A DNA stretch of 64,000 nt. It comes from Cornus controversa (taxonomy: Eukaryota; Streptophyta; Magnoliopsida; Cornales; Cornaceae). Both the position numbers and the translations under genes were made by a program. The notes below the pieces were generated by a model. That model searched no databases, was not told the origin of the DNA, and was given only the letters and a program-made list of their open reading frames with translations. This document shows, piece after piece, positions 49,001-62,700 of this stretch. Positions within the stretch are counted from its first letter, which is position 1, and each line of letters opens with the position of its first letter. Location of the stretch: NCBI GenBank assembly GCA_026545225.1, contig CM048853.1, positions 47,727,755 through 47,791,754 on the forward strand. Reading direction: 5' to 3'.

Positions 49001-50648
49001 TAAAAACTCCTTAGCAAATTTCACGACTCCTTGGACAGCATCCACAACATTTTCTTTCTTAGCTGTTAAATTTAGAATGTCACTTAAGTCTAGTCCCGTA
49101 GATTCTTGCCCCATATCCCTGCTGTTGCTCATTGTCAGAAGGCACTGAAGAGCTCTTTTCAAATCATTGCTCTGCATGGCAAGATCAAACTCCAACCTGC
49201 ATAACATAAAATAACAATATAGTTATAATCATGATGAGATGCCACGGATCATTATGCACAATTCTTAAGCAGTATTGCCAGATTTAGACAAGTGCATAGA
49301 AGCAAGTCTGCTATATCATCCAACTACAACTAGTAGTTACAAGGGCATCACAGAGAGATCAATATCTGTCACAGACAATATCTAACACATCAACCAACCA
49401 ACACATTGTGATGCAATGCAATTACGGATGCAGGTTACTTGTTTACCATCCAACAAGGATATATGTATTTGATACAGAAAAACCATCATTTCATAATTTG
49501 AAATATGAAAGCAATAGCATATATATATATATACACACATATACAGACACCTGTTTTGGGTTGAGACTAGTGCCAATAGATAGGGACCATTGCTTATTAT
49601 AGTGGTAAAAGCTTGATCTGTCAAACATGAGAACCAAGATTGAGCCTTACAGCAGCCACTATGTGCAAATAAAGCCAACAGTTGGGTTTGTAACCAGTCT
49701 ACTCTCCCAACATTCTCGGTTAATGGGCATCACACTAGATAATGGTTTTTTTTTACTAATGTCTATGGATGCATACAACCAACCCTGAACATGTGCATCA
49801 GGTAAACCTGGGAGAGTTTAACCAAATCTCATTGCAGTAGAGACAAGAATTTATGCACACAAACCTCTTAGATATTCCAGGCAAATGAAGAGCCTCAGTA
49901 GCATAACCCATCCCAAGCATAAACTGCGCCAAATCATCATGATGTTCTCTACCAAGCCTACTTGCCCTGCATGAAAAGGTACCATTTATAGTACATACAA
50001 ATATACAACTAAAATTACGTTGATGAGAAATCAATAGATTGAAAATTATACCATTTTACAGCACTAACAGCATCTCCATAGGCAGCAAGACACCGGCAAC
50101 GAATACCAGGATGGCTGAGGGATATTGCATGAGCACACATGTACCTATGAGAGGAAAATCAAGAATCAATGAATTATTCTTCCAAGTTCTAAGCTACTAT
50201 AACATTATGCAGGAATGGATGATTATAAATAAAATACAAGTCAAGGCATGATCATGGTGATAACAAAGAAAACAGGTGGCAACAACCCCCACCCATCTGG
50301 GAAAAAAAAATAAAAGAAAGAACAAAAGAAAAAGAAAAGAGAAGAGCATGAAAACTCAAGAAGTCTCATGACCATTAGAACTTTTGAGGTTTGAACGCAG
50401 GCAGACTATCACCCTGAACACTAAGATTTAAAAAATAAAATCCTTCTTTGTGGCATCCAAAGAGTCCAAATGAAATGATTAAATTATCTAGCATGTGAAT
50501 AATGGACAGGGTGGCCCACTTTGATGTGGACGTGAAACCATGCAACTATGTGTTTCTATTTGTGTAATTCTCTAGAATGAAATACACAGCACTGTTATTC
50601 AGGTAGTTGATGTATCTATGGAATATGCAGGCATGTATAATAGGAAAA

Positions 50649-50703
<55 letters not shown>

Positions 50704-53700
50704 CTTTGGATGTGGACTTGCTCATAGAAGTATTTAGGGTTGTCACCACAGCCATTCGAAAAATACTACCAGTCCAAACAAAATAAAAAAAAAAGTATTT
50801 AGGACTGCATGAAACTTATCAAATAACAAAGAAAGAAAAACCTTTAGAGAGGTCTTATAAAAGAATTCACTAATCTGATGGATCAATACATTGCTGATCC
50901 TAACTTGTCAGTAATAAATCCCCGTTCTGACAAGATTTAATGAACAATAACAATTGAAAAATAATACATAATTTCATGACATTAAATAATCAAATTTGAA
51001 ATTTAAACAATAATTTAGGCAAGAATGATACAGAAAGAATTGAAGGAAAAAAAACCATAACTTTAATAATTATTTGATCGTAATCATTTAATACATCATA
51101 TTGACTTATTAAAGATGTCAAGTACACACTCACACAGACAACATATATAAATATATACATATACTCATGTAGTTTTTTTTTTTTTCAATTGGATTGAATC
51201 ATTATCACATCTGATAACCTAAATCCAAAGTTAATCCGTTAGTTATTGGATTAACCAAATTCGGATTGTTACAGATTGATTTTTCTTTTTCAAATCTGCA
51301 TTCTGGAATACTGGATCAGATCCAGAGCAAATGATCCATTTACAAGAAAGATTGGAGACTATGTAACATCAGAAGTTCCATAATGCACGAGGAGAATCAC
51401 CATTAATTTCACAATGAGGATGTGGAAACATGGCAATGTACATAGCAAAAGGTTTAATATTTAATGAGAAGAGAAGATGCACAATAGTAAAAGGTTGCAC
51501 TGCCAAACATAATGTGATAAGAAATTTTAACTTGACGAACATCATTAATTACCAAAAGAACAACGACCATACAATATTTTTAAAAACATATCAACAACTT
51601 CAAGAACACTTACTCTTGTGAAGTTAAGTTTTTATCTTTCTTTCCAAAGTCATGGCCGAAGAGGATGCAATTGTACTAATAAAAAAGGTTTTATGAGTGG
51701 CGTTCAATAGAAAGCAACTTTAATGACATGTTGTTTTGCTTTCCTATTCTCTCTATGTATTCACACTTCATATGCCTCTTACATCATTTATAACAATTTT
51801 TTTTTTCAATAGACAATATTGTAAAAAAAAAAGAAAAAAGGTCGTACCCAGTGCACAAGGCTCCCACTTGAGCGGAGTCTGGGAGAGGTAAATGTCAGCT
51901 AACCTTACCCCCATTTTTGGAGAGGTTGCTTCCAAGTCTTGAACCCGAGACCTATCGCTTTTGGGCGAAAGCATATTGTGCATTTGCAAAATTTTGTAAA
52001 TTGTGAACTTAGTTGCGTGGAAACTGATGACCATGAAACTGATATGACAATATCCCTCCATAGCTATAATGTGTAATTTTCCTTTTTAGGTATAACTAGA
52101 ATTTGGTAGAATCCCTACAAGTTATCTTTGCCAATTCTTTTCTTTTCTTTTCATTTTTTTTTTGTTTATTTTTCTTTTGTGTTCCTTAGCATCCCTATTG
52201 AGGTTTGGAAGTGTCTAGAAGAAGTTGGCTTGTCTTGGTTAACAATATTGTTTAATAAGATACTAACAACTAAGATGATGTTTGATGAGTGGCGCAAAAG
52301 TATCCTAATGTCTATATATAAAAATAACGGAAACATACAAAGTTGTAATAATTATCGTTGTATTAAATTAATGAGTCACACCACGAAACTTTGGGAGAGA
52401 GTGATTGAACGATGCCTATGATGAGAGAGTGAAGGGTCGGAAAGTCAAATTTGATTTATGCTGGGAAGATCAACGATGGAGGCTACTTACTTGTTGAGGA
52501 GACTAATGGAAAGATATAGAGAGAAGAAGAGAGATCTCCATATGGTTTTTATTGATTTGGAGAAAACCAATTATATGGTGCGTATATATCTAATATGGAG
52601 GGTAGTCACAAAGGAATACATTGACACAATAAAGGACATGTATGATGGCTGTGTGACTGTACTTGGAACAGCTGTAGAGGAACCAAACGAATTCCCAATT
52701 ATTGTAAACTAACATCAAGGGTCAGCATTAAGCTCATACCTTTTTGACTTGATTATAGATGAGCTGGCAAGACACATCCAATATGAGATTCCATGGTGCA
52801 TGTTATCTGCCGATGATATTGTTGTAGTCGAAGAGACTAGAGGAGTTAATGCCAAATTGGAGATTTGGAGAGAAGCTTTGGAATTAAAAGAGTTTTAACA
52901 TAAGTAAAAATAAAACTGAATACATGGAGTGTAACTTTAGTAAATCTAGAAATACAAACGAGGATGTAGTGAGGAACTGAGGATTGAGAATCAAGAGGCA
53001 CAAAAAAGAGAACATTTTCATTAGTTAGGTTCAATTATTCATAATGACTAAGAAATTGGAGATGACGTTAACCATAGAATCAAGGCAGGATGGGTTAACT
53101 GGAGGAGTGCATCTAGTATATTGTGTGATAGGCGTATTTATTAAAATTGAAAGGGAAGTTCTATCGAATCGCTATTAGACCAGCCATATTTTATGGCACA
53201 AAAAGTTGGGTAGCTAAGAAACAACATATGCACATAAAGTAAATGTGGCGGAAATGCGAATGTTGAGATGAATATGTGGTAAAACTAGATATGATAGAAT
53301 TAGAAATGATCACATTCGAGAGATGGTTGGAGTAGCACATAAAGGAGATAAAATGAGAGAAAATCGTTTAAAATAGTTTGGACATGTGCAGAGAAGACCT
53401 TTAAATGCTTCAGTTTAGAAGAGTGACATAGTCAACATTGAGGATAATACTAGGGGAAGAGGAAGACCAAAGTTAACGTGGGTAGAGTTAGTAAAGAAGG
53501 ATATAATAGCATGTGGTTTGATTGAGGCTATGGCCTTAAAAAGAGTGGAATGAAAACATATGATTCATATAACCGACCCCAAGTAGCTGGGAAAAGGACT
53601 TGGTGGTGGTGGTGGTTGTGTTCATCAACAGTTATAGGCCCACACCAAAACTCCACTAACAAAACTAGTCTGCCCTACCACCAGATGTTGGAGCAGAAGT

Positions 53701-56700
53701 ACAAGACTCAAGCTAAAAGAAAAAGAAAGAACATATGGTTGTAACATATACGCATCAAGAATGTCCAACCACATATTCTAAACTATAAATTTATCGACTT
53801 CCTTAACTAACAACACTTCACTATTAATTGTTGGGTTCTCAAACCAGTTAAGTAGCTATTACCTATCAATTAGCCACAGAACTCCATCTCTAACACCCAC
53901 TACTATGAGAGGTCCAACTGGGCGTTTCTGCTCTGCCGGAAAGCGAGTAACTGCCACTGACACCCCACCACCTCCAACAGCCACCTCATTAACTTTTCTT
54001 TCATCCGTCTCTTTTGGCATTGCTGAATCATCCCCATCGACTTTAGACTGTTTAGGCAACATCAAAAAGGGTGGCACAGAAGGAGAATGCTGAAATGAAG
54101 CTAATCTCACCACCTGAAAAAGGAAATAGTTCATATAAAAGAAATTAAGGCAATGCTTCCTAATTACATGATTGGTGTGACTGAAAAATGAAAAATATAA
54201 TTTAAGAAGTGAAAAACTCTTTGACCATCCAGTAAAATTCAAGATATAAGTGTCCGAAAAAAAGGGAAAAAAGAAAAAAATAAGAATCACAGAGGTTGTC
54301 TAAAATGCCAAAAATGCATGAATGAGCATCTCAATTTAATCAACAGATTATCAAGAACTTTAGATATTAGTTTTTGTTTCCTTCAAGAACTTCAAGCTCA
54401 CTAGAAGTTGAACAATCATGACACTGCTGTTACTTAAAAAGTTTCAGTATGATAATGGATGTGCCACATGACATGAAGGTCAACTAGAATTCACATTAGT
54501 CAGCCAAGATTTCAGCTAAATGCAGCTTGTAAAACTATGTCCATTCTAGTAACAAGCACGGAAATTGTTAGCATGCTTGAGCAAACAGTTTTGGTAAGAA
54601 ATTAAAACACTGACATTACTTGTCCTTTCCGAACTGAGAAAGCATAAATCTTCGTTACTATTTGAAAAACATTATCATTGTACAAGTAAAGTAAACCAAG
54701 TTTCCAAGATAGATAAGATAAATCTCAATCAGTTGGGTCAAGTAAACAAATACCTAGAATAATATCACAAAACTCTCTAGCAAGCCAAAGGCAATATTAG
54801 ATTCCACTTTTCCATCTATATCAGTGGACAGTTGACAAAATATTTTGAAATATAACAGTAAGAATTATCACCTGTAGCATTGGGGGTCTCAATGAAATTC
54901 TTTCATTTTTAACATTTTGTGGACCATCAACAGCAATTAGTGCCAACTCTCCATGCTCTGCTACAGCTTTTGACTGTGCTTCTTTGAGTCTCATTTCTTC
55001 CTTTCTCCTTTTTGTTTCTATATCAACAAGTGCAACCCCAGCATCCACAAAAACACACCTGAAAAAAAACAGCACAACAGACGTTATGATTGAAATCCTT
55101 ATATCATCATCATCATTACCTTTATCCCATATGGATGAGGTCAGCCACATGAATTCTCTTTTTCTATTCTTTCCTATTATACACCATGCATCCTCTAATA
55201 CTTAATTTTTTAAAATCACTTTTAATTACTTCATCCTATGTAATTTTTGGTAGGCCTCTGATGCATCTTCAGATCTACGATGTATATGATCATACCACCT
55301 AAATCTACTCTTTCTAATTTTATTGGATAGAAAAACCAGTCTGAAATGTTGAAATATGAAAATTCTTCTACATTGAGGATTTTGCACAAAAAGGATCAAA
55401 ATAGGTTCCATAAATGTACAAAATAAACATTTACACTACCAATAGATTATACTTAACAAAATCAGAGAGTTTCAGAAATATTAGCACCCATGTAACTAGA
55501 GTTAAAGAAGCTGTTAGATGAGATTGCAAACCACAAAATCTTTGTTCTATTGAGTAGCATAAATAATTATTTTTCTTACAGAACCCAAATAAGAAGCACC
55601 TATGAGAAAGTTTTCTACAGGATTTTAGTTCTCCATTTTATCAAGGTGTCAGAGATTGACTGATCAGCTCCATCTATCACTGCATCCAAAGAATCCCTCT
55701 TTGTTCTTGTTCAAGTCAAGCATCACATCCTCTGTGCTCTAGGTCATTCATCAGATTCTCAAGTTTTCATCATTCTCTATCACATTCTCACACACTGATA
55801 GTGAAAGAAAGAAAACTGGGTAAATACCAATACCTGTGACAGGTAAAAAGATAGAGATCGAAACAAATAACTCTCGAATTTATGCATCCTTTGCTTCTCT
55901 ACTGTTTTGCTAATTATTAAAACTCTCAGCTAACAATTTATCCTATGTAGTACAGATAATCCCCATGACTGGGGATATGAAGTTATGGAGCACCTTAATG
56001 ACGTCAAATAAACCCCAATCTTCAAATGAAGATGATGCAAATCTCACGCAAGTTTCAAACCTCAAATATAAACAGTCAAGGGCCATCTTCTTTCTATGGG
56101 ACTTTAATTTCTCTATTTTATCAAGGTGTCAGAGATTGACTGATCAGCTCCATCTATCACTGCATCCAAAGAATACCACTTTGTTCTTGTTCAAGCGCAA
56201 CATCAAGGAGCTCTTGCTCTGTGCTCTAGGTCATTTCTCAGATTCTCAAGTTCTCATCATTCTCTATCACGTTCTCACAAATTCAATATTAATCCATGCT
56301 TCCTTTGCTTCTCTACTGTTTTGCTAATTATTAAAACTCTCAGCTAACAATTTATCCTATGTAGGACAGATAATCCTCATGACTGGGGATATGAAGTTAT
56401 GGAGCACCTTGATGACATCAAAGAAACTCCAATCTTCAAATGAAGATGATGCAAATCTCATGCAAGTTTCAAACCTCAAATACAAACAGTTAAAGGGCCA
56501 TCTTCTGCTTGTCTCCTAGAATCAACTTTACATGATTTTTTGCCTGGCAACCTGAAGTCTGGATGGTGCTTGCTTTGCACTTCATTTTAGTTAGGTATCC
56601 CGTGCTGAACTTTGAAATGCTAAATACTGAATAAATGAAGGCAGTCACTGATCAATTAGCCATTTTCAACACCTAGTTGGTAACAAGCACAACATTTGTT

Positions 56701-59700
56701 AAATTCCTAGTTGTCTTTGTGAGGAGTATAAGACGTCCATCGCTTCCATTACAATTCAATCTCCTCTTCCATCCAATGGTTGTCAATGATTTAACTTATT
56801 AACTGTTTAGAGACTACCTAAATTGTTGTAATTAGCTTCCCAATCCAAAGGGAAAGTTAAGCCCCTTTTTTTAATATGTAAGAAAACACACTTGCTCCAA
56901 TGGGGACTCGAACCCTCATCCTCTTATGTGGGCGGAGGAAATACCATTGGACTATGCCCTTGGTGGTAGTTAAAGCTTTGTCTATGCAGCATTTTGCTAT
57001 GCGAAATAGAGGTAATGGAAATTCTATATAACCAAATTAGTTCAGCTACACTGGTAATGGAGTTGCTGGTTGCGACATTCTCCTTAATACTAGGTTTCCC
57101 TACTTCTGGCCAACCTTGTCGCATTGAGGACAAAAAAAAGTCATGTGGCTAGCCCGCTCTTGAATTCTATTACTGGCATCTTTATAGAAACAATCGAGCT
57201 GAATCTGCTTGAGCTCATCCAATGACTTTGTCCACCACAGCCCTTCCAAAGCCATCTGAATTCAGGATATTGCAACCAAAAACCATATAACAAAGACATA
57301 GGTAAGCTTTCTTTTACTGTTTCTTATAGATGCATGGTCATGTTGACATGAGCGATGGATCTACTGCCCCGATTTTAACTTCTCCCAAAGTTCTGTATAT
57401 CTCTTTCACAATTTCATATATTTTTGCATTAATTTATTAATCAATGCAAGTGCTCATCTGTTTACCAAATAATTCTCTTCTGGCAAAGTATCTTCGATTT
57501 GGAAGATTGTTGTAAAAGAAAAACAAATACGTGCACATGATGGCAAAAGGCAATGGTATTTTATTGTCAAGAAGGTAAGAGGGAATAGGAAGTGATGAAG
57601 ACAACACGCATATTTTATAGTTAAGAGGGAAAAAAGAAATTAGAAGTGATGAAGAAAAAAGAAGTTTTTGTTCGGTGACCATATCTTACTCGATGGTAGT
57701 TGGTGTAGCCACAAACAATTGTCTCCGGTGCCAGACTGCCCCAGTTGCATACGGAATTGCTACATCTCCTAAGTATCTATACTGTGGTCGCAAGGAAGAT
57801 ATAACAATGTATTGCAGATAGGCAAAAGCACAATACTCAACAGTTTGGTCCCACGCAGTCCATTCAGGTTGAGGGAGAAGATCACCCACAGGTTGAAAAG
57901 TTTCCCAACTGCAGATTATAACTTCAGTTAGACAAAGTAAAAAAATCTTAAACAGAACTATTAAGTAGGCAAACCAAAGCACAATAACATACAGCATAAG
58001 TAAACATTGAAAAAAGAAATAGAAAGCAAGTGGATAATAGCAGGTGCTTATTTGAAAAATAAGCTTAAAGATCCTCAACTAAAGGAGATGGACAAGCTAT
58101 GCAACATTTTAAAAGCATTGAAACCAGTGGAACGTACTGAAGCAAGTATTGCCAAGCTCAGCCGAGTGGATCCATAATCTAGATGGCTGCCTGATGTCTA
58201 GTTCAGGTTCAACCAAGCTCAACCACAAATCTGAGCCAAAACTAAATTTGATATAAAATATTTATGAAAAAAATAAATTTGATATAAAATGAGGTCCCCT
58301 TAACTATGCCCAACGCTGAACCCAGCGCTTATTAAAAGTATATAATACTTAAATGATTTCTTTAACAAATATATATTATTTAAAAGAAGAGTGGACCAAA
58401 TTTAATGTCCTTGATTTCACTTAAATTGTATCCAAATACATAACATATTACTTTTCTGGGCTAAAGAATTCATGAGTGTCTGAACTTGGCCTGAACTGTG
58501 ATCCACAAGGAGCTCAAGTTGTGCTGGAGGGTTTTGGCTGATTTGTTACCATATATACAAAAACGGGATAAAATGTTTGACAATTTTTAATTTTTTTGCA
58601 AAATACCTATGAACGGGCTTAAGTGTTTAATAAGTATCAATATGTATCAGCAAGAATCTGAGTAGCATTTGTCTTTAACATCAACGATAAAGATAAAACT
58701 AGTTTGTAGAAGTATCCATCCCGTGATGTTCATCTGGCACATAATAAATGTTGTGAAAAATTATTAGGATGAGATGCCCGCCATTTTGGCACGTGGGGAA
58801 GTTGTATATGATGGTATCCAACAGGACATATGCCACTGTTGGTACAGAGGCAGGCATAGTGTAGAACAGTAAGGAAATAAAATATAGAAAAACTGTAAGC
58901 GACAAACAATCCTAATATGGAGTAGTAAAGAGAGAAAATATAACAAGAGAATAATAGTAGTAGATAGTAGCACGAGATATTTATTGAGCTCCATCTTCCA
59001 AGTTGTTATATGATTCTAAATATAGAAACTACACAAATTAATCAAAATTATATATTGTTTCCACAAATATAACTACAACAACAACTAAGCCTTTTCCCAA
59101 TTACTTGGGGTCGGCTACATGAATCCGATGTTTCCATTCCACCCTATTTAAGGTCATCTCCTTAGTTAATCCACATGCTATCATATCTTTCTTTACTACC
59201 TCTACCCATGTTAGCTTTGGTCTTCCTCTTCCCCTAGTATTGTCCTCAATTTGGACTATGTCACTTTTTCTGACCGGCGCAGTTAAAGGTCTTCTTTGCA
59301 CATGTCCAAACCATCTAAACTGATTTTTCTCACTTTATCTCCAATTGGTGCTACAGCAACCATCTCCCGAATGTGTTCATTTCCAATTCTATCTTTTCTA
59401 GTCTTCCCGTACATCTATCTCAACATTCACATTTCTGCGACACTCACTTTATGCAAATGTTGTTGCCTAACTGCCCAACATTTAGTACCATAAAGTATAG
59501 CTGGTCTAATAGCTGTTCGATAAAACTCCCCTTTTAATCGTAAGGGGATACGCCTATCACACAATATACTAGATGCACCCCTCCATTTACCCATCCTGCC
59601 TTGATTCTATGATTAACGTTATCTCCAATTTCTCCCTCATTTTGAATAACTGAGCCTAGATAGTGAAAATGTTCACTTTTTTGTACCTCTTGATTCTCAA

Positions 59701-62700
59701 TCCTCACTACATTCTCATTTGTCCTTCTAGATTTACTAAAGTTACACTCCATGTATTCAGTTTTATTTCGACTTATTTTAAACCCTTTTAGTTCTAAAGC
59801 TTCTCTCCAAACCTCTAAGTTGGCATTAACTCCTTCTCTAGTCTCATCAACTAAAACAATATCATCTGCAAACAATATATACCACGGAATATCATCTTGG
59901 ATGTATCTTGTCAGCTCATCCATCACGAAAGCAAAGAGGTATGGATTTAATGCTGACCCTTGATGTAAGCCTACAGTGATTGAGAATTCGCTTGTTTCCC
60001 ATACAGACGTTCTCATTATAGTTACACACCCATCATACATGTCCTTAATTGTGTCAATGTATCCCTTTGTGACTCATTTCTTTCCTTAAACCTCCATATT
60101 AGGTCTCTAGGTACCCTATCATAGGCTTTCTCCAAATCAATAAAAATAATATAGAGATCTCTCTTCTTCTCTCTATATCTTTCCATTAGTCTCCTCAACA
60201 AGTGAATAGCCTCCATCGTTGACCTACCCAGCATGAATCCAAATTGATTCTTCGATACTTCCGTCTCTCGTCTTAGGCGTTGTTCAATCACTCTCTCCCA
60301 GAGTTTCATAGTGTGACTCATTAATTTAATACCACGATAATTATTGCAACTTTGCACCCGTCCCCTTTATTTTTATATATAGGTACAAGAAAACTTTGGC
60401 GCCACTCATCTGGCATCCACAAATATAACTACATTGGAAAAAATATAAATATTTTTCATACTGTAATGTCATTGCCATCTCCAATCGTGTTCATGTCATG
60501 TGTCCTTTCCTCTATATATTGGTCACATAGGATCCATCACATAAGACTCACCTGAAGGTTGAGCCACTGTGGCAAGTTGGTAATTCTTGGGGAAATGCTA
60601 GATTGGGGTATGACCAGCATACAAGATCGATGACAAGGATTAATGCCCTCCCTACCTCTCTCTCACTCACACATACACAGACACATCAGAGTTGCAAATA
60701 ATGAGAGAGAAACATCGGCATAAAATTCAACTTTAAAATATAAAATACAAATGCAAGGACTACAAAAATACAAATAACTAATTGATGCTCCGTTTTGCCG
60801 CTGAAAAATCGAGGGAAAATATAATAAAAATTGTTTAAACTCTTGAATTACCAAATTAAACCCCCAACAAAAACTAAAAGTTGGCAGTATCGATAATGAC
60901 ACAACATATTAAATGTTGGTGTAAATAGCTGTTGTCCCATCAAGGCATCAGGGTGATATACTTGCATTGTGTTGGTATGGAAGCATGCATGACATATCCA
61001 CACTTTGAATCAGGTTAAAGTGTTGGATGTATAACATTATGCACTTGGGGATGGATAATATTATATTCATATTTCACAAGACACAATAACGTATGCACTT
61101 GGGGCAAATTTGGCCAAACCGAACAGCCATAGGAGAAATGGTCACTGATAGGTTATGGTGGTGCTGAAAGCCATCATAAAGTGGTTGAAACTGAGAAAGA
61201 GAAGTAGGATATGCAGTACTCCAGGAAAAGTCATTGTGATCATTCAAGCAAGGTTACCATATTCTGTCACCAAATATGAAAGGCATCCTATGCAATTACA
61301 GGGGAACAAATATTGACCCAATCACACGGAATTCCTATTGTGGTAGTCCTAAAACGAACATTGGGTGTATGATGTTCATGGATCTGCATTTGTCTTTTGA
61401 ACCGCAAGGAAGGTGGTAGGGAGACACAAGTTCTGTTTGGTTGTATTCTCTGTAACATATTTTTGAGAATTCTAAAAACAAAAAGATTTTCTGAAAAACT
61501 ACAAAAGAGTGCTCCAAAACTGGAGCTCTTTTTAACTATATTTTCCAAGAACAGAATTATAAAGCAGTTAGTGATACGAATTTTCAGACGAAAATAACTA
61601 TTCTAAGAATACAGAAGTGTCTGCAGATCTGAGCCAAAATTACCAGGATGCACTCACTATGATTCCAATGTTAAGTCTATTATGAGTTAGGGAATCAGGG
61701 GACTTCAGATGTTTCTCCCATGCTGTGGTGTTAATACGAACAAAATAGCTCATTTTGGACATAGTAAGCAAGGACAAAATGCTTAGCAGCATTCAAGATG
61801 ACCGTACTTAGTGAACAAACTTGTCGACCGAGGAGATTTGACACAACTCCTCAAATAAAACTGACTTGGGTGACCATCCAAAGACAACTTTATTGGGGCC
61901 TGATGGTTCTCAATGCTCAATCATGGGGAGAGGGTGCCCCTATCCCATTCAAAGCACACACTACTTATTAGCAGTATCAACAGGCTGGCATGCTTGTGTA
62001 CTCTCTGTTGGCACAAAGGCATGCACCCTGGAATTCTGTTAGTTGGGTGAATTTCATGCAGACACAAAAAGTTTTTTGATAGACCTCCCAAGAAGGTTGT
62101 TCGTGGAGTTGGTAGCAAGACATGATGACTAATCAACCAATCTTTGGTAAACAGCCTCTACTGCTTATGTTTACACTCACGTAACTCTTGTACATTGGAA
62201 ATGAAACAATCTTTTTACTGCGGATTTATAAGCCATTTTCTGCTTTGAAAGTCCAAACCCAGAGCCTCCATTGGTATTGTAGTAACCCATTGGAACACTC
62301 TATGTTTATTACACTGCACAGAAAGGCTAGGCTGTCACAGTAGGCGGCTTTAAAGTATTTGGACATATGACAACTTCATACCAGTCACTTAGTAATTTCA
62401 ATGAATTTAAAAGTTACAGAGATTAATCAAAATTTATAGAATTACGCGTCCTCAGAAACCGATGACTTTAAACCATGACATAGAAATGATAACAATATAT
62501 ATATATATATATAAAGAAAGAAAGATAGAAAGTAAAAGTAGCTATAATTACCTATATAGTTGGAAGTTCTGGGGTGCCGCTTCGGCAGGAAATTTATTAG
62601 AAGAAAGTCCATCATCAATAGTAGTAAAAGAAGAAAGACCACTACTTCCAAAGCCTGATAAGGGCATAGACTGAATTGTAGAAATAGCTGTTGCAGCAAC

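Noticed and set aside
53550-53744. 64-codon frame with a Trp run
   Set aside because: The tryptophans come from the TGG-rich tail of RTE LINE copy 1.
56884-56962. Possible tRNA gene
   Set aside because: A and B boxes are good, but the acceptor stem does not pair, so it is listed as SINE-like.
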